Assembly (NCBI GenBank): GCA_937944095.1
Contig: CALEAC010000038.1
Span: 1 to 41,996 of the forward strand
Length of the DNA: 41,996 bases
Direction of reading: 5' to 3'
Source of the DNA: an uncultured Saprospiraceae bacterium
Lineage (GTDB): Bacteria > Bacteroidota > Bacteroidia > Chitinophagales > Saprospiraceae
Below, piece after piece: positions 1 through 11,200 of the stretch. A model generated the notes under the pieces. It was not told the origin of the DNA and did no database searches. It saw nothing but the letters and a program-made list of their open reading frames with translations. The position numbers and the translations under genes are program-made. Within the stretch, counting starts at the first letter, position 1. Each line of letters opens with the position of its first letter.

Positions 1-2565
1 ATAATCTGGAAACGCCCTTTTCAGTTTCTCTTCACTCGTCGTGGTAATAATTTCAGTCAGCGTATTATTCAGCACATCGATACTCTTCTTAAATGCGGGT
101 GTCGGATTACGATCATATCTCTTAGTGACTTCCTGCAAGAGCATATTTATAAGGTTCGTACTAGAGTACTTCTTGAAGTAACTATTGCTCTCTTCTATTG
201 CCAGCTTTTTTAGAACTCCAGAAGTTTCGATAACCCTTTCCGGGTCCGCCAACTTAGCCAGCTTTCCATAGTGTCCCATGAAATTAAAAAATGTAAACAT
301 GCCTACCTTGTTCACATTCTCTTCGAAATATGTCAGATATTTTATCTGTTGTGATGAAGCAAAAATGTTTGCTATGGTTCCTATAAGAGGCTTATGATAA
401 GACTGTGATAACTTTTCTGCCTGCTTGAGACCCTCTTTAAAATTAGCATTATTGACGATATCTAGCGCTGCGCCTATCACCATGAATGATTGGTCCTTAC
501 CTAGTAATTTCAGGGCGAGGTCGTAATCGTTAAGTTTCTTGAGGCAAAAAGTACGGATCCCAGGATCTGAATCATTCTCAGCTAGCTGCTTCAGTTGCTT
601 CTTATTCGCATCAGCATCTAGACTACTAAGTGCCAATTGTCTAATATCAGAAGAAGGATCCTTCAGTGCTTTCTCTACGAATTGTTCTGATATTTTGCTC
701 CCTTCTAATTTATAGAGAGCCGTATACTTATCTTCATACTCATCTGATAATCTAAATAGAGTTGCATATTCCTCCTCACTACGATTTTCTCTATTGACAG
801 AAAGTATGTCATGCTTCCCATCTAATACGACGACACTTGGCATCTCATCTCCGATGATATCTATCTGAATGCGCTGTTCTCTTCTCTCTACCCAGTTGGT
901 GACATATTCCACCTTCCCAGATGGATAATACAAGGCGGTCTCCATCGGTAGCCTGAATACTTCTTCATGATATTCTGGATCTTGTAATTGTGACACTGAT
1001 ATATTTACTGATCTCGATGCTTCATCGATGTTGTAATCTATACCCAAGATAGGATGTCCCTTCCCATAGAACCACTGATCAAAAAACCAATTAAGATCTT
1101 CTCCGACCATGTCTTCGAATGACAATCTCAATTCGTGAGCCTCCACATCTGTGTACTCGTTATCTACTAGGTATTTATTTAGCGCAGCAAAGAAAGCCTC
1201 ATCACCAACATACTTTCTCAACATATGAACAATCAGAGATCCCTTATTGTAACTATGGCCATCGAACATATCCTCTTTGTCATCGTAATGAAAGTCTATG
1301 AGGTCATGTGTTATACTGTTTGCACTGGAGAGGTATCCATACAAGTCTTGCATTCTCTTTCGCTCTGCAGCGGCGTTTCCATACTTATATTCTTGCCACA
1401 GAAACTCACCGTATACTGCAAATCCCTCATTCATCGTGAGGTTAGCCCAACTCTCACAAGTCACAAGGTCACCAAACCAATGGTGGAACATCTCATGCGC
1501 TACGATATCATCATTATTAGAGTCTGCTAATTCACGGTCAGTTTTCTGTATAAAGTCTCCGAATACGACAGCACCTGTATTTTCCATCGCGCCTGACACG
1601 TAGTCTTTACAGATGATTTGTGCATACTTCTCCCATGGATATGGGTAATCCAGAATATCAGAGAAGAAACTCAACATCTCAGGTGTATGGTTGAAGATTT
1701 CTTTAGCGTACGCCTCATACTCCGGCTCTACATAGTAAAGGAGATCAATGTCATTCCACTTGTCCTTGACAACAGCATAATCACCTACCCCAATCATGAA
1801 TAAATATGGTGCGTGAGGCTTATCCTGCTTCCAATGGTCTGTCCGCGTTCCATCAGCGTTTTTCTCTGAATTAATCAAGAGACCGTTAGACAAGGTTTTG
1901 AACTTATCGTCTACTGTAATAATGAGCTCCTGAGTACACCTCTCATTCGGCTTATCAATCGTCGGAAACCACTTACTATTATTTTCCGTCTCGCCTTGAG
2001 TCCATATCTGCTGTGGCTTGAACTTATTTTTGCTTTCTGGATTTATGAAAAAAAGGCCTTTGTCTGAACTGATGGCTTTACTACCGCCGCGAGGTCCTTC
2101 GTTGGGCTTAGCAGTATAATCTATCTCGATCACAAATTGCTCCTGTCTGGTATAAGTCCGATCTAACTTACAAATCAACTTCTCGCTGTCGTACTCATAT
2201 TGTATTTCCTTACCACCTACCTTGACAGAATGTATATCAAAGGTCTTTGCATCAAGCGCAAATTCATCTATCTCATAGAAAAGTGGCTTTAGTGTCAACT
2301 CCGCCTGACCTAAGACCTGTTGCTTACTCCAATCAAAACGGACATCCACCTTGGTATGGATTAAGTCTACAACTCTAGTGGCACTTGCTCTATAGCCGCC
2401 TACATCAGTATCCGTGTATGTAGAATCGACCTTGGGTGCGTATACGTATAAAGTATCTAATACCTCTTTTTCGAATGGTGCATATTCCACGAGCCCCTTA
2501 GAACTCTTACATCCAATAAAAAGAGAAACGGTAAAAAGAAAAAACAGAGGAAGGACTTGACGCAT
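1..2565 (-). CDS. M1 family metallo-aminopeptidase, lipoprotein (C-terminus beyond window)
   Basis: This reading frame is missing from the ORF track because it runs off the left edge without a stop. Translating the minus strand from the ATG at 2565 gives 855 codons. The N-terminus is a lipoprotein signal (LFIGCKSS, Cys19), so the enzyme is probably a membrane-anchored exported peptidase. The gluzincin signature is complete: GAMEN exopeptidase motif at about 325-329 and HEMFH at 357-361, followed after 18 residues by Glu380 (NEGFA). M1 enzymes remove N-terminal residues from peptides using one zinc. The C-terminal third reads as helical repeat-like sequence. The protein is near full length for the family, so little should be missing. 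It is transcribed divergently from the glutamate-synthase-like gene. Confidence 0.95.
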   Translation of the reverse strand, partial: MRQVLPLFFLFTVSLFIGCKSSKGLVEYAPFEKEVLDTLYVYAPKVDSTYTDTDVGGYRASATRVVDLIHTKVDVRFDWSKQQVLGQAELTLKPLFYEIDEFALDAKTFDIHSVKVGGKEIQYEYDSEKLICKLDRTYTRQEQFVIEIDYTAKPNEGPRGGSKAISSDKGLFFINPESKNKFKPQQIWTQGETENNSKWFPTIDKPNERCTQELIITVDDKFKTLSNGLLINSEKNADGTRTDHWKQDKPHAPYLFMIGVGDYAVVKDKWNDIDLLYYVEPEYEAYAKEIFNHTPEMLSFFSDILDYPYPWEKYAQIICKDYVSGAMENTGAVVFGDFIQKTDRELADSNNDDIVAHEMFHHWFGDLVTCESWANLTMNEGFAVYGEFLWQEYKYGNAAAERKRMQDLYGYLSSANSITHDLIDFHYDDKEDMFDGHSYNKGSLIVHMLRKYVGDEAFFAALNKYLVDNEYTDVEAHELRLSFEDMVGEDLNWFFDQWFYGKGHPILGIDYNIDEASRSVNISVSQLQDPEYHEEVFRLPMETALYYPSGKVEYVTNWVERREQRIQIDIIGDEMPSVVVLDGKHDILSVNRENRSEEEYATLFRLSDEYEDKYTALYKLEGSKISEQFVEKALKDPSSDIRQLALSSLDADANKKQLKQLAENDSDPGIRTFCLKKLNDYDLALKLLGKDQSFMVIGAALDIVNNANFKEGLKQAEKLSQSYHKPLIGTIANIFASSQQIKYLTYFEENVNKVGMFTFFNFMGHYGKLAKLADPERVIETSGVLKKLAIEESNSYFKKYSSTNLINMLLQEVTKRYDRNPTPAFKKSIDVLNNTLTEIITTTSEEKLKRAFPDY

Positions 2566-2586
2566 AACTTTCCAGAATTGAAGCCA

Positions 2587-2594
2587 CAAATATA
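2587..2594 (-). promoter_or_regulatory. Candidate Bacteroidota -7 box (TATATTTG) for the M1 peptidase
   Basis: On the minus strand the sequence TATATTTG matches the Bacteroidota TANNTTTG consensus exactly and ends 21 nt before the ATG at 2565, implying a short leader of about 15 nt. I see no good -33 TTG at the usual spacing, so the call rests on the -7 box and its position. Confidence 0.45.
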
Positions 2595-2679
2595 GGTTTA
2601 GTTGAAAATTATTATGAGATCTTAGCCGTATGGGTAAGAATTCATTACCCTAATTATCTTTATACCTCAATATCTTCTG

Positions 2680-4302
2680 ATGCGCATAGGTTTTATTCTG
2701 ATTTCCATCTTTATCTTAGTTCTTGCTGTTGTAGCAGGTCTTATTTGGAGCCCTCTTTATTGGTTGGCTCTAATTGTAATAGTGCCATTATTTATTTTGG
2801 GATGGATAGACCTACTCCAAAAGAAATCAGCCATTAGGAGAAACTTCCCCGTATTAGGTCGATCGCGATTCGTAGCAGAATGGCTGCGGCCGAAATTATA
2901 TCAGTATTTCGTCGAACCAGACACTGACGGTAGACCATTTTCTCGAATCAATCGAAACATCGTCTATCAGCGCGCTAAAGGTGTCAATGATACCGCACCT
3001 TTTGGGACGCAACTCAATGTCTATGATGAAGGCTACGAGTGGATGAACCATAGTATCAATCCGATAGACGCCCATAAACTAGAAGAACATCCGCGTGTCA
3101 CCATCGGTGGCAAGAATTGCCAGCAACCGTATAGCTGTAGCATCTTCAATGTCTCCGCCATGAGTTTCGGTTCATTAAGTAAGAATGCGGTTATGGCACT
3201 TAATGGAGGTGCTGCTATCGGGCATTTCGCTCATAACACCGGAGAAGGTGGTATTGCACCCTATCATGACAAGTATGCGGGTGACCTTATCTATCAAGTC
3301 GGCACAGGGTACTTCGGCTGCAGAACGTCTGACGGTAATTTCTCACCCGAGTTATTTGCTGAAAGGACCAAGGCCTCAAATGTCAAAATGATAGAGATCA
3401 AGCTATCTCAAGGTGCAAAACCAGGTCATGGTGGTATCCTACCTGCAAAGAAGGCAACACCAGAAATTGCAGCAATCCGGAATATCGAACCTTATAAAGC
3501 TGTCCTATCTCCGCCTTTCCATAAGGCATTTGATTCACCTATTGGACTGCTCAGATTTATCAAAAAATGTCAAGATTTGTCGGGAGGCAAGCCTGTCGGC
3601 TTTAAATTATGTATCGGGCATAAGAGCGAATTCTTAGCCATATGCAAGGCCATGATCGAATCTGGTATTCGCCCAGATTTTATCTCAGTTGATGGTGGTG
3701 AGGGTGGTACAGGAGCGGCACCCTTAGAATTTAGCAACTCGGTCGGCACCCCAGCTAAAGAAGGATTAGCTTTCGTATATAATGCCTTAGTGGGCTTCAA
3801 TCTCAAAAAAGAAATCACTTTGATCGCAGCAGGTAAGATTGTCTCCGGCTTTGATATTTTCAAAGCAATTTCCCTAGGTGCTGATGCTTGCTACAGTGCT
3901 AGAGCGATGATGATGGCTGTTGGTTGCATCCAAGCCCTAGAATGCAATCATAATACCTGCCCGACTGGTGTTGCCACACAAGACCCTAATCTGATAAAGG
4001 GACTGGATGTCGCAGATAAAAAAGTAAGGGTCGCAAGATATCACAAAGAAACTGTCAAAGCTTTTGTGGAACTGATGGCTGCTGCTGGCTTAGATAACCC
4101 TGATAAGATTAATAGACTGCACGTCTATCAACGTGTCGATCAGCATCTTTCTCGGAGTTATTACAAGCTCTATCCCTATATACCTGAGGGCAGTTTACTT
4201 ACCCAAGAATCTATCCCTAGAGGATGGATGCAATACATGTCACAGGCTGTTATGGATAGCTTTACGCCAAGATTTGAGATGATCTATGTAGAAGATGATT
4301 GA
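2680..4302 (+). CDS. Membrane-anchored FMN-binding glutamate synthase family protein
   Basis: 540 residues. Two hydrophobic segments (about 3-22 and 27-46) precede a domain like the FMN/Fe-S synthase core of the glutamate synthase large subunit. Visible motifs are SAMSFGSLS, a glycine-rich GAKPGHGGILPA stretch, DGGEGGTGAAP, and a C-x5-C-x4-C set (Cys416, Cys422, Cys427, in ECNHNTCPTG). That spacing matches the [3Fe-4S] ligands of GltB. The N-terminal glutaminase domain is absent and no small subunit (GltD) is nearby, so it is not a standard NADPH-GOGAT; electron donor and substrate are unknown. Stand-alone members are widespread. The ATG starts directly before the first membrane segment. ruvA follows after 93 bp. 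Confidence 0.9.
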   Translation: MRIGFILISIFILVLAVVAGLIWSPLYWLALIVIVPLFILGWIDLLQKKSAIRRNFPVLGRSRFVAEWLRPKLYQYFVEPDTDGRPFSRINRNIVYQRAKGVNDTAPFGTQLNVYDEGYEWMNHSINPIDAHKLEEHPRVTIGGKNCQQPYSCSIFNVSAMSFGSLSKNAVMALNGGAAIGHFAHNTGEGGIAPYHDKYAGDLIYQVGTGYFGCRTSDGNFSPELFAERTKASNVKMIEIKLSQGAKPGHGGILPAKKATPEIAAIRNIEPYKAVLSPPFHKAFDSPIGLLRFIKKCQDLSGGKPVGFKLCIGHKSEFLAICKAMIESGIRPDFISVDGGEGGTGAAPLEFSNSVGTPAKEGLAFVYNALVGFNLKKEITLIAAGKIVSGFDIFKAISLGADACYSARAMMMAVGCIQALECNHNTCPTGVATQDPNLIKGLDVADKKVRVARYHKETVKAFVELMAAAGLDNPDKINRLHVYQRVDQHLSRSYYKLYPYIPEGSLLTQESIPRGWMQYMSQAVMDSFTPRFEMIYVEDD

Positions 4303-4395
4303 TTGTATCTAATTCTATATGAAAGAGATACGTATAAGATAAATATTTCATTTGTTTATATTATACAGTAACTTCGTGCCCGAAAGAAGAAGAGC

Positions 4396-4989
4396 ATGAT
4401 CGCTTATTTAGCAGGGAAAATTGTAGCAAAATCACCGACTCAGGTACAGTTAGACATAGGAGGCATTGCCTATGAACTGAATATTTCGCTTAACACCTAT
4501 GAAAGGATAGAAGAACTAGATAAAGCAAGGTTGTTCACTAAGCTTATTATCAGGGAAAATGAGCATACCCTATATGGTTTCTATGAGGAAGATGAGAAAA
4601 AGCTTTTTACTAAGCTCATCTCTGTCAAAGGTGTCGGCCCTAATACAGCAAGGGTCATACTCTCATATATGAGCCCCAAAGAGACCGTTTCTGCGATACT
4701 ACATGACAATGTGGCTGCCTTCAAAAAGGTCAAAGGCGTCGGCCCAAAAACAGCACAGCAGATCATTCTAGACCTCAAAAACAAAGTAGCGAAGGAAAAT
4801 TTGGCGTTAAATAATGATAAAGTACCCAATCAAAACGATAATAATATACGAGAGGAAGCTATTTCAGCGTTATTGGCCTTGGGATTCCAAAGAACCCAAG
4901 TCGTAAAAATAGTAGATAAGACTTTAGCTCAGGATGTGACATACGACCAAGTCGAAGTTCTTATTAAAGCCATCCTAAAGCAATTATAA
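4396..4989 (+). CDS. ruvA: Holliday junction branch migration protein RuvA
   Basis: 197 residues, the normal length. RuvA tetramers bind four-way junctions and load the RuvB motor for branch migration. The N-terminal OB-fold (about 1-65) contains the family pattern NEHTLYGFYEEDEKKLF. Two helix-hairpin-helix motifs follow: ISVKGVGPNTARVIL and KVKGVGPKTAQQIILDL. A short acidic/polar linker rich in Asn leads to the C-terminal RuvB-binding helices (EEAISALLALGF onward). ruvB and ruvC are not in the window. The ruvA-then-sprA order is common in Bacteroidota, but two hairpins in the gap suggest separate transcripts. Confidence 0.97.
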   Translation: MIAYLAGKIVAKSPTQVQLDIGGIAYELNISLNTYERIEELDKARLFTKLIIRENEHTLYGFYEEDEKKLFTKLISVKGVGPNTARVILSYMSPKETVSAILHDNVAAFKKVKGVGPKTAQQIILDLKNKVAKENLALNNDKVPNQNDNNIREEAISALLALGFQRTQVVKIVDKTLAQDVTYDQVEVLIKAILKQL

Positions 4990-4990
4990 C

Positions 4991-5041
4991 TTATCAATCA
5001 ACTAATTGATAATCAGCATTTTATATAGAATAGTGCTGATT
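4991..5041 (+). terminator. Two back-to-back hairpins after ruvA
   Basis: Hairpin 1: TTATCAAT (4991-4998) pairs perfectly with ATTGATAA (5005-5012) around a 6-nt loop. Hairpin 2: AATCAGCA (5011-5018) pairs perfectly with TGCTGATT (5034-5041) around 15 nt. They share two bases, so both cannot fully form at once. Only a short T/A stretch follows, so this is a weak intrinsic terminator or a processing structure between ruvA and sprA. Confidence 0.5.
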
Positions 5042-5223
5042 TAGAATACAACTACTGACCAAAAACCAGCTGAACACTTCATTGACTAAATCGCTGTCTA
5101 TAGTATTCCTTGGCGACTTTAGATTGAAACTTCCTGTATTTCCGACATAAAATGATAATAAATACGTTTAAACCCTGTGCTGAAAAAACCTAAGTACAGG
5201 CAAGCATATTTACGAAGAAGACA

Positions 5224-8200
5224 ATGGCATCTAAGAGAAAACTAGCATTTCATATATTCATATCTATAACCCTGATATTCAGCATATTAGCTGATGTCTC
5301 TGGTTATGACATCCATGGCCCAGAGGACGATCTCATAGAACGCGTCGCTGCTATAGTACAGGATACCTTCCCGATTTTAGATAGGAGCGGTGATTTTATT
5401 AACGATAATCAGTACAATCCATTCGATGTATATCCCTCTGAAATAGAGCAATCGGTAGAATATGATGCCGAAACTGATACGTATATCATCACCGAAATGA
5501 TAGGTGACGAGTATTTCAGGTCGCCATCCTACCTCACCTTTGATGAATACCTTGATTGGCGATCCAAAGAACAAGAACGCAAATACTTCGAAAAATTAGC
5601 CGGCTATGGCTCACAATACAAGAGCGCAAGTGGTCGTCTAGATCCCATGTCCAAAATTGATATCGAAAAGAACTTGATAGATCGGCTTTTCGGTGGCAAC
5701 GAAATTACAATAGAACCACAGGGAAGCATCGATCTCAACTTCGGTGCGAGCTACAATCGCTCCGATAATCCACAAATCGATCAGAGCCAACAACGACAAT
5801 TCAACATCCCAGATTTCGGTATGGATATCAAGATGAATGTCGACGGCAAGATAGGTGACAAGATGGACTTAGGGTTCAACTATGATACCAATGCCAGCTT
5901 CGATTTTGATCGTAAGATTAAGCTTGCTTATGATTCAGAAAAATGGACAGAAGATGACATCGTCAAGAAAATAGAAGCTGGTAATGTCAGTTTCCCGCTT
6001 AGAAGTAATTTGATTAAGGGTGCTCAGGAGCTATTCGGTCTCAAAACAGAATTGCAATTCGGTCACCTGCGCCTAACTGGTGTTGTCTCACAACAGCGGT
6101 CTAAGCAGCAATCCATACAAGTTCAGAATGGTGCGACTGTCCAGGAATTCCAAATCAGACCAGAAGAATATGATGAGAATAGACACTTCTTTTTGTCTCA
6201 TTATCATAGAGCAACCTATGAGACTTCTCTAGAGAACCTGCCTTATATCAATAATAGCTTTAGAATCACAAACATAGAGGTTTGGATATCAGAAGATAGG
6301 CCTAATTTCCAACCAGATCAGACCATGATTGCTGCTATCGCAGACATAGGCGAGACTGATCCGACTAAGTTCTCTAACCAGGACTCTGCTAATGGTATAA
6401 GCAATGACCCCATGGTCATCAACATAACTACTGATGCTAACGGTATTAGACTACCTGACAATAGGGTCAATGACTTGTATGAGGAAATTGTCTCTAATGA
6501 GATGGCTAACAGGATAGAATTTACTAACTCTGAACTGACAAATAATTATGGTCTAAAAGAATCTGTAGATTTTGAGACCTTCAGAGGAAGAAAGCTAAGA
6601 CAGAATGAATATTTCTATAACCCTGAACTGGGGTTTATCTCACTCAATGTAAGAATGCGTCCTAACCAGGTACTAGCCGTATCTTACGAATATTTCTATA
6701 CAAATAATTGCGAAGATGTCTACAAAGTAGGTAGTACTTCTGATGAAGGCTCCGTATCGAATACCGACAGGGAAGGTGAAGTCGTTTCCGAAGGCGTCCT
6801 CTTTACGAAATTGCTCAAAGGATCCAGCCCTCGAGTCGATCACCCTACTTGGGATTTGATGATGAAAAACGTCTATCCACTAAGAGCAAATCAGTTGGAT
6901 GCAACAGATTTCGAATTTGATGTTTTCTATGAAGATGACAAGAATGGATCTCTGAAGAAGTTCTTGCCAGAGCGGGGTTTCGAATTGATTCCGCTACTTA
7001 ATCTATTCGGATTAGATAATCTGAATTCTAGGAATGACCCGCAGCCTGATGGTGTATTTGATTTTGTGCCAGGCATCACAGTGGTTCCTCAGAACAGTAG
7101 TATCTTCTTTCCTGTGCTAGAACCTTTCGGGGATGCCCTGAATAATATACTCCAAGAAGTCCTAGAAGATACGGAACCGCAATCCACAATAGATTCACTA
7201 ATAGATTTTTATGCTTTCCATGAGTTGTATGATACCTCAGTAGTGGCGGCACAATTAAACCTAGAAAAGAATAAGTTCGTCATGGCAGGAAAGGTCAAAT
7301 CTTCCTCCTCCTCAGAGTACTCTCTAGGTGCCTGGAATATTCCTCAGGGGTCAGTAAGGGTGACTGCTGGTAGTTTTGAGATGGTAGAAGGTATTCATTA
7401 CGAAGTAGATTACGGTATCGGCCGCGTCAGAATACTAGACCAATCAATTATCCAACAAGGTGTACCTGTGAATATTTCATTTGAGGATAATTCTGTTTTT
7501 AGTCTCCAGCAGCGTAACATGATGGGACTCAGAGCGGACTATGAGATTAATGATAATTTCGTCGTAGGTGGCACCTTCTTGAGACTGGCAGAACGGCCCT
7601 TTACTCAAAAAGTAAATATCGGTGATGACCCTATCAAAAATCGGGTCTTCGGTCTAGATTTAGATTATAGCAAAGAAGCCCCCTGGGTAACTTCTGTTGT
7701 AGACAAACTACCATTCTACAGTACTAATGCTAAGTCCAATATCAGTCTAACAGCAGAAGGTGCAGCACTCAAGCCGGGTCACTCACGAGCAATCAACGTG
7801 CCTAATGAAGAAGACAACGGCGGTGTTGTCAGTATAGATGATTTCGAAGGCGCAGTCAGTGGATTCCCTCTCAGTTCTCAGCCAAATAGATGGCAGCTTG
7901 CTAGTATCCCTAGATATGATGACATGAGGCCAGAATTCCAAGAAGCGCACTTACTTAATGATGTAACTTCTGGGGCTAATAGAGCACGTCTGAGTTGGTA
8001 TGTTATCGATCGATTCGTCAATGTCAGTGAAACAACCAAGAACCTTAATTCCTATACAAGGCGTATCAATCAAACAGAACTATTCAATAGACAGATTCCG
8101 CAAGGGCAACTACCAGACCTCCTCACCTTTGACTTAAGTTACTTCCCGACGGAGAGAGGCCCTTATAATTTCGATGTGCCAAATGGCCTTGGAGAATTCA

Positions 8201-11200
8201 CCAAAGGTGTCGAATTTAATCAAGCTGAAAACAGGGTCGAACTGAAAGAACCAGAAACTAGGTGGGCTGGTATCATGAGGTATCTCAATAATAATGATTT
8301 CGAAGCAGCTAACTATGAATTTATAGAATTCTGGATGCTCAATCCATTTAAGACAAAACCCGATGGTTCCGGACATGTTGTAGATGAAGAAGGTTTCTTG
8401 ACTTTCCAACTAGGAAATGTATCTGAAGATATCCTCTACGATAATTTACAGTTTTATGAAAATGCACTACCTAGGGATAGTAGTGTGGTCCCAGAAAGAA
8501 CTACCAACTGGGGTAAGGTGCCTCTGAACACACCGATTAACGATGCCTTTCCAGGCGTCGATTATACAGACCAAGATCTCGGGCTCGATGGGCTCGATAA
8601 CGAAGAAGAAAAATCAGCTCATGCTGATTATATAGACCAAATCCAAGTTGTCACTGGACCAGCACCTCAAAGCCTATTAGATGATGTAGCTGCTGATGAT
8701 TTTGTCTTCTTCAACGACCCTGTTTTCGAAGGGAGTAATGATCTCATAGAGAGATATAAGAATAATAATAATCCACAAGGTAACTCACCAGATGTCTCTA
8801 ATGCAACTTCCTTCCAGAGGGGTAACCCTATCCCTGACAAGGAGGATATGAATAATAACCGAGATCTAGATTCAGGTGAAAGTTTCTATGAGTACAAAAT
8901 CAAAATCGCTAATGCCAATGGTGAAATAGACGAAAATGCAACTGAATTTATTAGAGAAACCAAAATCATCAATTCTCAAAACGCAGGCCCTGAAAAATGG
9001 TATAGATTCAGGATTCCGCTTAACGAAGGAGAATCAGTAAATGGCATACAAGGTTTCAGATCGATTCAATTCATCAGAATCCTCGTCAATGGTTATAAAA
9101 CTGCAAAGACGTTTAGACTAGCCGATTTCGAGCTGATTCGAAACCAATGGAGGAAACTACCTTCGCTATGTGCAAAGGATGGTGGAGAGATTACAGTCAA
9201 CTTCAATACTGATGTGGTTGGTGTAGAAGAAAACGGTGCCAAAGTCCCATTTGGATATGAAATCCCACAAGGGATCAAACAAGAACAACTTTTCAGTTCC
9301 TTCTCAGCAGTCAATCAAGATGAGAACTCTCTGGTTATGAAATTCGAAGATCTACCAGCAAACTGTGAAGTAGCCATCGCTAAACTAAATGAGCTCGACC
9401 TAAGAGTCTTTGAGCGAATGCAGATGTTTGTCCATGCAGAACGTACCCTAACAGATATAGGAGCAGAAGATGATATATTACAGGATGGTGACCTATCTAT
9501 ATTCCTTAGAGTCGGAAAAGATTTCCAGCGGCATTATTACGAATATGAGATACCACTGACCTTATCTAATGATTCGATTGCTTTTACATCGCAGTCAGAT
9601 CGTATTTGGCCTAAAGCAAACATGTTCGATTTTCCACTCGACATGCTAATCCAGGCTAAAAAATTAAGGAACGTAACTGGTGCAGCACTAACAGAAGAAT
9701 TTATAATCACTTCAGAAAATCTATCTCAATATAGAGGTCTAGAAACTGAATACGAAAGCATATCACTGGACACCCTGCCCGAAGGGCATAAAATCAGAAT
9801 CAAAGGAAATCCGAATATTGGCTTGATAAAAGGTGTAAGTGTCGGAATCAGAAATATTGATGATAGGATCCCAATCAGAGATCATAGTGGCGAAATATGG
9901 ATTAACGAATTACGTCTTACTGGCCTCCAAGAAAGAGGTGGTGTCGCAGGCCTCGCACGTATGGAAGTGCAGATGGCCGACCTCGGTAATCTCACGGCTT
10001 CTGCAAGTTACTCAAGTATCGGTTGGGGACAGATAGAGCAGAAAGTCCAAGAAAGAGCTTTAGAAGAAGTTATAGAATATGATGTTGCAACCAATTTAGA
10101 ACTAGGTAAACTATTACCCAAAAATTGGGGTATAAGACTGCCATTCTATGGCCAATATGCAAAGTCAATTATCAATCCTGAATTCGATGCCTACGACTTT
10201 GATATCACAGTAGAGGATGAATACGACCTATTCAAGAATGAACCACCAGAAGTAATCGATGAAATAAGTCAGCGTAATCAAAGAGTCAACACGATTAAGA
10301 CCTTTAACCTGACTAATGTCCGTAAGGAAAGAAGTGCCGGAAAAAATTCAGATAAAACCAAAGCACAAAAAGCTAGAAATTCAACCAATGCCTCTGTCCA
10401 AAAACCAGACAAAAAGGCTAAGAAGAAGAAACCGATGCCTTGGAATATAGAGAATTTCAGTGCGAGTTATTCTTATACAGAATCAACCTATAGAGATCCT
10501 ATCCTCAAAGCAGATAACTCGATAGAACAAAGATTGGGTCTAGATTATAGCTACTCTAGAAAAGGTGGATATATACAACCTTTCAAAAAACTAAAGATTA
10601 ATAATCTGGATTTCATCAAGGAACTAAATCTAAATCCCTTACCTAATAGCTTCTCATTCAATACTAATCTGAATAGATTCTTTGGTACCCGTATATATAG
10701 AATTCCAGAGACACCAGAATTTCATTTCGATGATAGACGATTTGATTGGGAGAGAAGATATGATCTCAATTGGAATCTGACAAAAGCGCTGAAGATAAAC
10801 TTCACCGCCTTCAATGAGTCTTATATAGATGAAGCCCGCCAAACAGGCATAGCAGAAACTGCAGAAGACAGAGAATGGTTTGCATTTACTGATAATGGTA
10901 GCGGAAATCTTATAAAAAGCAATGTCACTGCTGAAGTCGCTGCAGATCCGTTATACCCTAGTCGCTATTGGAAGGATAACCTGAAGAGTGGTGGACGTAA
11001 TACAAATTATGATCACTCACTCAATGTCAATTATACACTTCCAATGAAGTATATACCGTATATGGATTGGGTAGATGTAAAAGCGCAATACAAATCCAGT
11101 TATAATTGGTCTGCAGGAGCCCTGATCGAAGATGCATCTGGCTTTCCACTTGCTGGTGTTATACAAAATGGTCAGACCAGAACGGTCACCGCCAATTTGA

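Noticed and set aside
1119-1803. Plus-strand ORFs of 60-101 residues
   Set aside because: They are shadows of the M1 aminopeptidase on the minus strand, which contains the GAMEN and HEXXH motifs in this very region.
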